DNA of 7,318 nt, from contig CAINKA010000025.1 of NCBI GenBank assembly GCA_903849835.1, positions 1 to 7,318 of the forward strand, read 5' to 3'. This document shows, in pieces, positions 1 to 5,568 of this stretch. Within the stretch, counting starts at the first letter, position 1. Each line of letters starts with the position of its first letter. The notes beneath the pieces are model-generated. The model ran no database searches. It was given only the letters and a program-made list of their open reading frames with translations, and was not told where the DNA came from. The stretch is from an uncultured Alphaproteobacteria bacterium (GTDB taxonomy: Bacteria; Pseudomonadota; Alphaproteobacteria; Rickettsiales; UBA1997). A program made the translations under genes and the position numbers.

Positions 1-65
1 AGCCTGTCGAAGCATGATTCTAGGCACTGTGCCCAGAAGCATGCTTCGACAGGCTCAGCATGACA
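1..65. repeat. Partial copy (copy 1) of a ~75-bp palindromic intergenic element, cut by the window start
   Basis: Bases 1-21 pair with 35-55 as an inverted repeat with a single mismatch (a17 against g39) around a 13-nt loop at 22-34. The loop itself holds a small palindrome, ggcac-t-gtgcc. Bases 56-65 match the outer end of the complete copy at 4949-5023, so about 10 bases of the left arm lie outside the window. The element directly abuts the pgpA stop codon (66-68) with no spacer, so it forms the immediate 3' flank of the dapE-kinase-pgpA unit. It resembles REP-like palindromes that many bacteria carry in 3' regions, where they can block exonucleases or act as weak terminators. No T-tract follows the hairpin in the direction of pgpA transcription within view. 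Confidence 0.9.
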
Positions 66-581
66 TTAAAAAAATAAAATCAAAATTCCTCCAATTCCCG
101 CTACCACAATTCCACAAACCAAATCATCAAACATCACTCCAAATCCGTTTTTAAAATGCCTGTCGCAATAGCCGATGAATGATGGTTTTACGATGTCGAA
201 AAAGCGGAAAAAAATGAAGCAGAGAAAAAGATGAGCCGCGATTAATTCTGGCTCAGAAAAATAATTTTCGTGAAGCAAAAAAAATGTGAATTGCAGCGCT
301 AAAATTTGACCAACAACTTCGTCTAGAACAATCGACCCATGATCAATCTGATCAAATTTTTTTGCGTAAATTGGCGAGGCGTAACAGCCGTAAAAAAAAG
401 CCGAAATTAAAAAAAATCCCCAAAAAATATTTTGGGTTTCAAGAGAAATATTTTGATCGAAAAAAAATTTTGTGAAGAATAGCCAAAAAATTACCGAAGC
501 AAAAGAGCCAACGGTTCCCGGAGCTTTTTTTGCTTTGCCACAATAAAAAAAAGTTAGAAAAATTTCGTGAAATTTGAGCAT
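66..581 (-). CDS. pgpA: Phosphatidylglycerophosphatase A
   Basis: PgpA removes the phosphate from phosphatidylglycerol phosphate, the last step of phosphatidylglycerol synthesis, at the inner membrane. The 171-aa product has the family's usual length and landmarks in order: KAPGTVGS at residues 19-26, LDEVVGQ at 86-92 (acidic pair D87/E88), FRFFDIVKP at 125-133, D140, and a GVMFDDL segment at 148-154 with D152/D153. The acidic residues are the expected metal and phosphate-handling positions. Hydrophobic stretches near 29-40, 52-68, 92-103 and 155-171 fit a multi-pass membrane protein. The ATG lies 2 nt after the kinase stop (TAAGAATG), so translation is probably coupled; no clear Shine-Dalgarno is visible. 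The last codon is followed directly by a palindromic repeat. The assignment is secure from motif content. Confidence 0.95.
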   Translation of the reverse strand: MLKFHEIFLTFFYCGKAKKAPGTVGSFASVIFWLFFTKFFFDQNISLETQNIFWGFFLISAFFYGCYASPIYAKKFDQIDHGSIVLDEVVGQILALQFTFFLLHENYFSEPELIAAHLFLCFIFFRFFDIVKPSFIGYCDRHFKNGFGVMFDDLVCGIVVAGIGGILILFF

Positions 582-583
582 TC

Positions 584-2368
584 TTAGAAAATTATTTTGA
601 TTTTTGTTCCACGATTTTTTTCGGATTTTATTTCTAAAAATCCTTTTTGCTTCTCAACCAAATATTTTACGATTGGTAGTCTCAAACCAAGGGAGTCAAT
701 CTTTCCCGCGCTAATGCTTTCGAGATTTTGATATTTTTGCATCACGATTCTGATTTCATTTTCATTCATTCCGCATCCGTGATCCTTCACGATAATTTCA
801 ATTCGTTTTGATCTTTCGATTCCGATTTCTTCGTTGATTTTTTCGAGCTCTTTTTTGCTAGTGATATTTTGCGCTGAGATTTCAACCTTGTCATTTTCTT
901 GGCTATGTTTGATGGCATTCGCAATGAGATTGAGCATGATTTGCTTGATTCGGCGAGGATCGAGATCGGAAATTTCGTGCAGCTCTTCGTCAATTTCTCC
1001 AACCAAAATAATGTCAGAATTTTTTGCTCTTTTGCCTAAAAGTTTGATCGATTGCTTGATGATTCTAGCGATATTTATTGGTTTGCTGCTTTTGACAATT
1101 TTTAAATCTCCAGTTTCAGCATGATTTAAATCGGTCAAATCATTGATAAAATCCCCAAGCTCGTGTGAGGCTTCGATGATGTCGTGGCTGAGGTCCAGAC
1201 TGGTCTCTAATTCGTGAATTTCTTCTTTCGCCAAAAGTTTTTCTCGCTTCACCTTGGAGGTCAATTTTTTCAAATCATTTTTAATAATTTCGGCGCAGCC
1301 CTGAATTCCAAAAACAAAATTTTTAAATTCGTGAATTGAATGAGCTAAAAATTCCGACTTCGAATCGTGAGCCAATTCCGCTTCGCGTTTCAAAATTAAA
1401 ATTTTTTGCGACTGAATTTTTTCGCGATGAATTAAAAATAACAAAACTGCCAATCCTAGAGTGACAAGGGATATGCCAAGTATTTTGGATAAAATTATAT
1501 TCCAAAAATTTGTGATAATTGCGGCATCGTCATATTTTAAAACTATGATGTATGGATAGTCGGAAACTTTTTTCACTAAAAAAGCGTGACGATTTTTTAG
1601 TAGAGAAATGTCAAAAATATTATCCGATTTTAGAGAATTAATTTGGTTTAAAATTTTACCAATTTTTTGGTTGTAAGAGTCATCATCACTGGCTTTGTAA
1701 GTGCCGTAAGATCTTGCATCGCCGTATAAAATCCCAACTTCATTTTTGCCAAAAAGTTCGAATTTTACATCAAAATTTCTGATGGTTTTGTGAAGTGATT
1801 TTGCCAAGGTTTCGATTTCAAAACCGATTGTTGTAGCACCGAGATATTTGCCGTTGCGATCAGTGATACCAACACCTCCGGGGATCATCCATTTTCCACT
1901 TGTCGATCCAATTACAGGAGCTCCCAAATGAAATTCTCCGGGTTCTTTTTCTGTCATCGGAACGTAATCGCGAGTCGAAAGATCGAAGGGCTCTTTCATG
2001 ATTCCGTATTTGCTATCAACGATGATTTGGTAATTTTCGTCTGACCAAGAAAAAAGCGTCCAAGAAAAAGTATCGGAGAGGCTAGGGTGGGAGCGATATC
2101 TTTTTAAAATTTCGTTGATGTGATTTTTGTTGGTATGATTTTCCTCGATTTGCAAATTGATGCTTTTAATGATCGAAAAAGTGTGATCAATTTTATCTGC
2201 CAAAGCTCTTTCAAGCCTTACCGACTCTAGTTCCAAATCAGATCGGATTTTGTCGGAGGTGCTGTTAAAAAGATGATGAACGAAGCTTGAGATGATTAAA
2301 AAAATCAGCAACAAAGCCGCCAAAAAAATCGGTGTGAATAGGTGATTTAATTTTAATTTTTTTTTCAT
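584..2368 (-). CDS. Membrane sensor histidine kinase with periplasmic Cache-like domain (orphan)
   Basis: A 594-aa two-component sensor. Transmembrane helices at about 11-32 and 291-313 bracket a ~255-residue periplasmic domain. Its second part (STRDYVPM near 131-138; a GVGITDRNGKYLGATTIGFE stretch near 165-184) reads like a double-Cache ligand sensor. A short coiled coil leads to the dimerisation/phosphoacceptor domain with H346-E347 as the likely H-box (FLAHSIHEFKN, 340-350). The catalytic domain has an N-box (LNLIANAIKHS, key N484) and a G1 box (D529-H-G531-C-G533). The final lid segment LGLRLPIVKYLVE (560-572) recalls alphaproteobacterial DivJ/PleC kinases (GLGLP), but two lid glycines are replaced by S559 and R563, and the H-box lacks the usual RTPL. 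There is no receiver domain and no adjacent response regulator. The ATG lies 3 nt after the dapE stop. Signal and partner are unknown, so I give no gene name. Confidence 0.94.
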   Translation of the reverse strand: MKKKLKLNHLFTPIFLAALLLIFLIISSFVHHLFNSTSDKIRSDLELESVRLERALADKIDHTFSIIKSINLQIEENHTNKNHINEILKRYRSHPSLSDTFSWTLFSWSDENYQIIVDSKYGIMKEPFDLSTRDYVPMTEKEPGEFHLGAPVIGSTSGKWMIPGGVGITDRNGKYLGATTIGFEIETLAKSLHKTIRNFDVKFELFGKNEVGILYGDARSYGTYKASDDDSYNQKIGKILNQINSLKSDNIFDISLLKNRHAFLVKKVSDYPYIIVLKYDDAAIITNFWNIILSKILGISLVTLGLAVLLFLIHREKIQSQKILILKREAELAHDSKSEFLAHSIHEFKNFVFGIQGCAEIIKNDLKKLTSKVKREKLLAKEEIHELETSLDLSHDIIEASHELGDFINDLTDLNHAETGDLKIVKSSKPINIARIIKQSIKLLGKRAKNSDIILVGEIDEELHEISDLDPRRIKQIMLNLIANAIKHSQENDKVEISAQNITSKKELEKINEEIGIERSKRIEIIVKDHGCGMNENEIRIVMQKYQNLESISAGKIDSLGLRLPIVKYLVEKQKGFLEIKSEKNRGTKIKIIF

Positions 2369-2371
2369 TTT

Positions 2372-3535
2372 TTAGAAATTTTTCAAAATTTCGAGATAGG
2401 TTTTTTGTAGCTGTTCGATTTCTTTCACTTCCGCGAATTCATCGATTTTGTGAGCAGTTTGGTTGACGAGGCCGATTTCGACGACCTCGGCATAATCCTT
2501 GATAAATCTAGCGTCAGACGTTCCTCCGCTGGTGCTTAAAACTGGTTTTATGCCGCAAATTTTTTCGACGGATTTGCTGACGATTTCAGCTAAAAATTTT
2601 GGATCGCTTAAAAAAGCTTCGCCGCTGGTGCGATGCGTGAGAGCATAAGTGGCACCAAATCCCACAGTTTTTTTGCAAGCATATTCCACCAAATCGATGA
2701 TTGATTGCGCAGAATGCAAATCGTTAAAACGCACGTTGAACGCGGCTTCAGCTGTGTTTGGAATTACATTCGCTCCCAAATTTTGTGAAGTGATTGAAGT
2801 GATTTCGAGATTAGTCGCGTCGAAAAATTTTGTGCCTTCATCGAATTTATGATCTTTTAAAACTTTCAAAAGATTTATCAAAATTGTGATCGGATTTAAT
2901 GCAATGTCAGGATAAGCGACATGACCTTGTTTGCCGGTGATCTTCACGGTGAAGCCAATGGATCCGCGGCGTCCCACTTTAATCATTTCGCCGAATTTGG
3001 TGGGATTTGTTGGCTCTCCAACCAAGCAGTGGGAGATTTTTTTGTCGGAATTTTTCATCCATTCCAAAACTTTTTTAGTGCCGTTAATTCCGTCAGCTTC
3101 TTCATCGTTAGTGATTAAAAATCCGATGCCGAAAGCCAAGTCCCCTTGGGGATTTTTTTCTGCGGATAAAAATTCGGAGACTGCGGAAACGAAGCAAGCA
3201 ATCGCACATTTCATGTCGACAGCGCCGCGACCAAAAAGTTTTCCATCTTCGATCACCGCAGCAAAAGGATCGTGCTTCCACGAGGTTCTGTCTCCCTCAT
3301 TTACGACGTCAGTATGGCCAGCAAAATATAAAATTTTTTCGGAATTATTTGGATTAAAAACGGCGTGAAGATTGTTAACCTCGTAAGAGTCACCGCCGTC
3401 GTAATTTAAAATGTCGCAGGTGAATCCAAGATTTTTTAACTGTGCGGCAAGAAATTCAATAATTTCTGAATTCACGCCGCTGTAAGATGGAATGCGAATT
3501 AATTTTTGTGAAAGTTTAACGGCGTCGAGTTTCAT
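2372..3535 (-). CDS. dapE: Succinyl-diaminopimelate desuccinylase
   Basis: DapE hydrolyses N-succinyl-LL-diaminopimelate to LL-diaminopimelate and succinate in the cytoplasm. This feeds meso-DAP for peptidoglycan and lysine. The 387-aa protein is a full-length M20-family dinuclear zinc amidohydrolase. Visible ligands in order are H74-T-D76 in FAGHTDVV, bridging D107 in GRGAVDMK, catalytic E145 with ligand E146 in ITNDEEADG, E174 in VGEPT, and H362 in NQTAHKIDE. The dimerisation (lid) domain runs from about 185 to 300 (KVGRRGSIGF onward). One oddity is C110, where DMKG is usual after D107; this should not affect zinc binding. It is the first gene of the minus-strand unit and faces serS across an 82-bp spacer. 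The ATG has no obvious Shine-Dalgarno. ArgE is a related alternative, but overall resemblance and ligand spacing favour DapE. Confidence 0.96.
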   Translation of the reverse strand: MKLDAVKLSQKLIRIPSYSGVNSEIIEFLAAQLKNLGFTCDILNYDGGDSYEVNNLHAVFNPNNSEKILYFAGHTDVVNEGDRTSWKHDPFAAVIEDGKLFGRGAVDMKCAIACFVSAVSEFLSAEKNPQGDLAFGIGFLITNDEEADGINGTKKVLEWMKNSDKKISHCLVGEPTNPTKFGEMIKVGRRGSIGFTVKITGKQGHVAYPDIALNPITILINLLKVLKDHKFDEGTKFFDATNLEITSITSQNLGANVIPNTAEAAFNVRFNDLHSAQSIIDLVEYACKKTVGFGATYALTHRTSGEAFLSDPKFLAEIVSKSVEKICGIKPVLSTSGGTSDARFIKDYAEVVEIGLVNQTAHKIDEFAEVKEIEQLQKTYLEILKNF

Positions 3536-3551
3536 CGTTGAAATTTTTTAC

Positions 3552-3581
3552 TTGAGAAGTGAGAATGGAAAAAAGTTTTAA
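3552..3581 (+). promoter_or_regulatory. Candidate promoter for serS
   Basis: TTGAGA (3552-3557) is followed after 18 nt by TTTTAA (3576-3581), about 36 nt upstream of the serS ATG. The -10 bases overlap those of the candidate dapE promoter on the other strand, so the two promoters would compete if both are real. The match is weak and rests on position as much as on sequence. Confidence 0.28.
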
Positions 3582-3603
3582 ACACCTCTCCCTCCCAAAT
3601 CAA
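3575..3603 (-). promoter_or_regulatory. Candidate sigma70-type promoter for dapE-kinase-pgpA
   Basis: On the minus strand, TTGATT (3603-3598) is followed after 17 nt by TAAAAC (3580-3575). Each hexamer matches the consensus at four of six positions. It lies about 40 nt upstream of the dapE ATG and is the best pair I see in the spacer. In AT-rich DNA such matches occur by chance. Confidence 0.35.
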
Positions 3604-3617
3604 TCAGCAAAATCAAC

Positions 3618-4889
3618 ATGCTAGACATAAAATTCATCCGCGAAAATCCAGAAAAATTTGATGCGGCGATGCAGGCGCGGGCGGCGAATTTCAAGGCTTC
3701 GGAGATTCTTCAGCTTGACGAAGAAAAAAGAAAAAAAACTTTTTTGATTCAGGAATTGCAAGCGAAGAGAAATAAATTCGCGCAGGAAATTGCTTTGCTA
3801 AAAAGATCTGGTGGTGACGCAAATTCACTTCTTGAGGAGTCAAAAAAAATTAATTCCGAATTGGTAAAAGTTGAAAATGATTTCTCGCTCGATGAAAAAT
3901 TAAACGAGCTTTTAACCACAATTCCCAACATTCCGCACGATTCTGTTCCCGTCGGAAAAAGCGAAGAAGAGAATGTCGAAGTTGAAAAATTTGGAGTGCC
4001 GAAAAATTTTTCTTTCACTCCAAAAGCTCATGACGAGCTCGGTGAAAAATTAGGAATGCTAGATTTTGAGCAATCGGCTTTGATGTCGGGTGCGAGATTT
4101 TCAACCTTGTCACAAGGCTTGGCACGCATGGAGCGAGCGCTTTCGAATTTTATGCTCGATGTCGCACTCGAAAATAATTACGTCGAAATTTCGCCGCCAA
4201 ATTTAGTGAAATCGGATGCGATGAAATTTTCCGGACAGTTGCCAAAATTTTCTGAAGATGCCTTTCGCACCTCAGACGATTACTGGCTCATTCCTACCGC
4301 CGAAGTTTCTCTGGTGAATCTTGCCGCTAAAAAAACTTTTGCTGAAAGTGACTTGCCGCTGCGCTTTACCGCCTACACCCCGTGCTTTCGCCGCGAAGCT
4401 GGTTCAGCCGGAAAAGATACGCGCGGAATGATTCGCCAGCATCAATTCAAAAAAGTGGAACTGGTTTCGATTACTACGGCTGAAGGCTCAGAGGCTGAGC
4501 ATGAACGCATGACCAACATCGCCGCTGAAATTTTACGCCGCCTCGAATTGCCTTTCCGCAAGCTGCTGCTCTGCTCGGGTGACATGGGATTCTGTGCCCA
4601 AAAAACTTACGATTTGGAAGTTTGGCTGCCGAGCCAAGGAAAATATCGCGAAATTTCGAGCTGCTCAAATTGCGGCGATTTCCAAGCGCGGCGCGCCTCC
4701 ATCAAGTATAAAAATAAAACCGACGGCAAAACTTATTTCGCTCACACCTTGAACGGATCAGCGCTGGCCGTGGGTCGCACCTTGGTTGCGATTCTTGAAA
4801 ATTATCAAAATGAAGATGGCTCGATTAACGTGCCGCAAGTGCTTGTGGATTACATGGGCGGCATCGCAACAATCGGTTTTACGCAGTAA
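3618..4889 (+). CDS. serS: Seryl-tRNA synthetase
   Basis: SerRS activates serine with ATP and charges tRNA-Ser, and also the tRNA-Sec acceptor where present, in the cytoplasm. The 423-aa length is normal for the class IIa bacterial enzyme. Residues 1-110 form the long antiparallel coiled-coil arm that grips the tRNA-Ser variable arm (rich in Lys and Glu, 26-100). The catalytic core follows: motif 1 around 186-212 (SPPNLVKSDAM), the serine-binding IPTAEV at 225-230, motif 2 with FRREAGSAGKDTRG at 257-270 and QHQFKKVE at 274-281, the SSCSNCGDFQARR segment at 347-359, and motif 3 with NGSALAVGRTL at 379-389. The ATG is preceded by AATCAAC with no Shine-Dalgarno. GC content rises from roughly 30-40% in the arm-coding half to about 50% from ~4260 onward. 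It ends 59 nt before a palindromic repeat. Confidence 0.99.
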   Translation: MLDIKFIRENPEKFDAAMQARAANFKASEILQLDEEKRKKTFLIQELQAKRNKFAQEIALLKRSGGDANSLLEESKKINSELVKVENDFSLDEKLNELLTTIPNIPHDSVPVGKSEEENVEVEKFGVPKNFSFTPKAHDELGEKLGMLDFEQSALMSGARFSTLSQGLARMERALSNFMLDVALENNYVEISPPNLVKSDAMKFSGQLPKFSEDAFRTSDDYWLIPTAEVSLVNLAAKKTFAESDLPLRFTAYTPCFRREAGSAGKDTRGMIRQHQFKKVELVSITTAEGSEAEHERMTNIAAEILRRLELPFRKLLLCSGDMGFCAQKTYDLEVWLPSQGKYREISSCSNCGDFQARRASIKYKNKTDGKTYFAHTLNGSALAVGRTLVAILENYQNEDGSINVPQVLVDYMGGIATIGFTQ

Positions 4890-4948
4890 AATTCGATGAT
4901 ATGTTCTACAAATTTGTCCAATAAGGACTGTGGCGCGACCATCAACAA

Positions 4949-5023
4949 TGTCATGCTGAGCCTGTCGAAGCATGATTCGTGGCACAGCACCCCGAATCAT
5001 GCTTCGACAGGCTCAGCATGACA
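4949..5023. repeat. Complete 75-bp palindromic intergenic element (copy 2)
   Basis: Bases 4949-4979 and 4993-5023 are perfect 31-bp reverse complements around a 13-nt loop (4980-4992). The arm begins TGTCATGCTGAGCCTG and matches copy 1 at the left window edge over nearly its whole length, while the loop differs. The two GANTC sites at 4974-4978 and 4994-4998 face each other across the loop. The element sits 59 nt after the serS stop and 146 nt before rpsT. As RNA from either strand it would form a very stable hairpin. A T5 run begins 7 nt after the element (5031-5035), which is far for an intrinsic terminator. It may shield the serS 3' end, but this is inference. Confidence 0.95.
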
Positions 5024-5059
5024 TCGAGAGTTTTTAAGACGGGCTTCAGATTCTCGATG
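5022..5059. repeat. Short inverted repeat in the rpsT leader
   Basis: CATCGAGA (5022-5029) and TCTCGATG (5052-5059) are an exact 8-bp inverted pair with a 22-nt loop. The first arm overlaps the last two bases of the palindromic element. It could fold in an rpsT transcript that starts upstream, or could be chance. No function is shown. Confidence 0.4.
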
Positions 5060-5169
5060 CCTCGTGTCAAGAATAGCGTTGTATTTTTAAAGATTTTTTC
5101 TTGCTAAATCGGATTCGATTTTTATTTTCCGCCGCCTCTTAAAAATTTTCCCAATTAATTTTCAAACAA
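5024..5169 (+). other. Upstream region of rpsT, no clear promoter
   Basis: These 146 bases hold no ORF with coding character and no tRNA-like fold that I can see. The last 100 bases become very T- and A-rich. TTGTAT at 5079-5084 could be a -35 element, but no convincing -10 sits at the right distance, so I do not place a promoter. The rpsT start is preceded by TTTTCAAACAA without a Shine-Dalgarno. Transcription must either start here or run through the palindrome from serS. Confidence 0.4.
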
Positions 5170-5436
5170 ATGGCTAACACGGACTCAGCAAAGAAAGCAT
5201 TGCGCGCAAGTGCGGCAAAAAATTTAGTTAACTCTGCAAGAAGAAACAGAATCAGAAGTTTTATCAGAAAAGTTGATGATGCCATCAAAGCAGGCGACGA
5301 AAAAAAAGCTCGCGAAGCCTTCAAAGCATTGGAGCCAGAAATTATGCGCGGCGTCACTAAAAAAGTTTTCAAGCTCAATACTGCGGCAAGAAAATTAACC
5401 AGAATTTCCTCCGCGATCAAAAAAATTAAAAAGTAA
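5170..5436 (+). CDS. rpsT: 30S ribosomal protein S20
   Basis: S20 is a primary 16S rRNA-binding protein that folds as a three-helix bundle at the base of the 30S body. The 88-aa, Lys/Ala-rich product has the standard family length and pattern: MANTDSAKKALR at the start (MANxxSAKK is typical), SFIRKVDDAI at 30-39, an acidic mid-segment with EPEIMRG near 55-61, and the hallmark NTAARKLTR at 70-78. The ATG is fixed by the conserved N-terminus. The gene stands between two repeat-filled spacers. In many alphaproteobacteria rpsT lies beside dnaA, but here its neighbour is secF. S20 is known in E. coli to repress its own translation; nothing in this leader proves that here. Confidence 0.98.
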   Translation: MANTDSAKKALRASAAKNLVNSARRNRIRSFIRKVDDAIKAGDEKKAREAFKALEPEIMRGVTKKVFKLNTAARKLTRISSAIKKIKK

Positions 5437-5440
5437 TCTC

Positions 5441-5558
5441 TAACCCTCTTTGAAAAAGAGGGTGGCGTCGCCGTAAGGCGATGACGGGTGATTTCTTGTA
5501 ACGAGTAAAATCCCCTCCGCCGCTACGCGGCTCCTCCCCCTTTTTCAAAGGGGGTTTT
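5441..5558. repeat. Compound inverted-repeat element filling the rpsT-secF spacer
   Basis: The ~118-bp stretch is a degenerate inverted repeat whose two halves each contain two hairpins in mirror order. The left half has CCCTCTTT/AAAGAGGG (5444-5451 with 5455-5462) and CGTCGCC/GGCGATG (5466-5472 with 5477-5483, GTAA loop). The right half has GCCGC/GCGGC (5519-5523 with 5527-5531) and CCCCCTTT/AAAGGGGG (5536-5543 with 5547-5554). GGG-TG-ATTT (5486-5494) can meet AAATCCC across the centre. It starts 4 nt after the rpsT stop and ends 10 nt before the secF ATG. It is more GC-rich and patterned than the flanks, like a small non-autonomous palindromic or MITE-like repeat. I see no target-site duplication and no second copy in the window. 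Confidence 0.82.
5536..5558 (+). terminator. Candidate intrinsic terminator or attenuator between rpsT and secF
   Basis: CCCCCTTT pairs with AAAGGGGG across a TTC loop, and TTTT follows at 5555-5558. This 8-bp G/C-anchored stem plus short U-tract has terminator form for rpsT transcripts. It lies only 10 nt before the secF ATG, so it would also lie in the leader of any secF transcript from upstream. The U-tract is short and the hairpin belongs to the larger repeat, so confidence is limited. Confidence 0.4.
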
Positions 5559-5568
5559 AGAATTTTAA

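Noticed and set aside
834..1124. 96-codon plus-strand frame opposite the histidine kinase
   Set aside because: The Ser/Leu-rich hydrophobic translation is the antisense image of Lys/Glu/Asp-rich kinase sequence; no domain or start signal is seen.
2931..3368. 145-codon plus-strand open frame opposite dapE
   Set aside because: It lies wholly within dapE on the other strand, has no ribosome site, and its composition simply mirrors the complement of conserved DapE codons.
4486..4500. Small hairpin GCTCAG-AGG-CTGAGC in serS resembling the palindromic repeat
   Set aside because: Only a few bases match the repeat, it lies in conserved serS coding sequence, and a 6-bp inverted repeat is expected by chance.
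4758..5000. 80-codon minus-strand frame across the serS end and the palindrome
   Set aside because: It runs antisense through conserved serS codons and then through repeat DNA; no ribosome site or recognisable family.
5040..5080. Possible tRNA or small RNA between serS and rpsT
   Set aside because: No cloverleaf, T-loop (GTTCRANNC) or CCA-compatible acceptor stem can be drawn; only one 8-bp inverted pair is present.
5139..5420. 93-codon minus-strand frame opposite rpsT
   Set aside because: Antisense shadow of the Lys/Ala-rich S20 gene, which is certain by homology.
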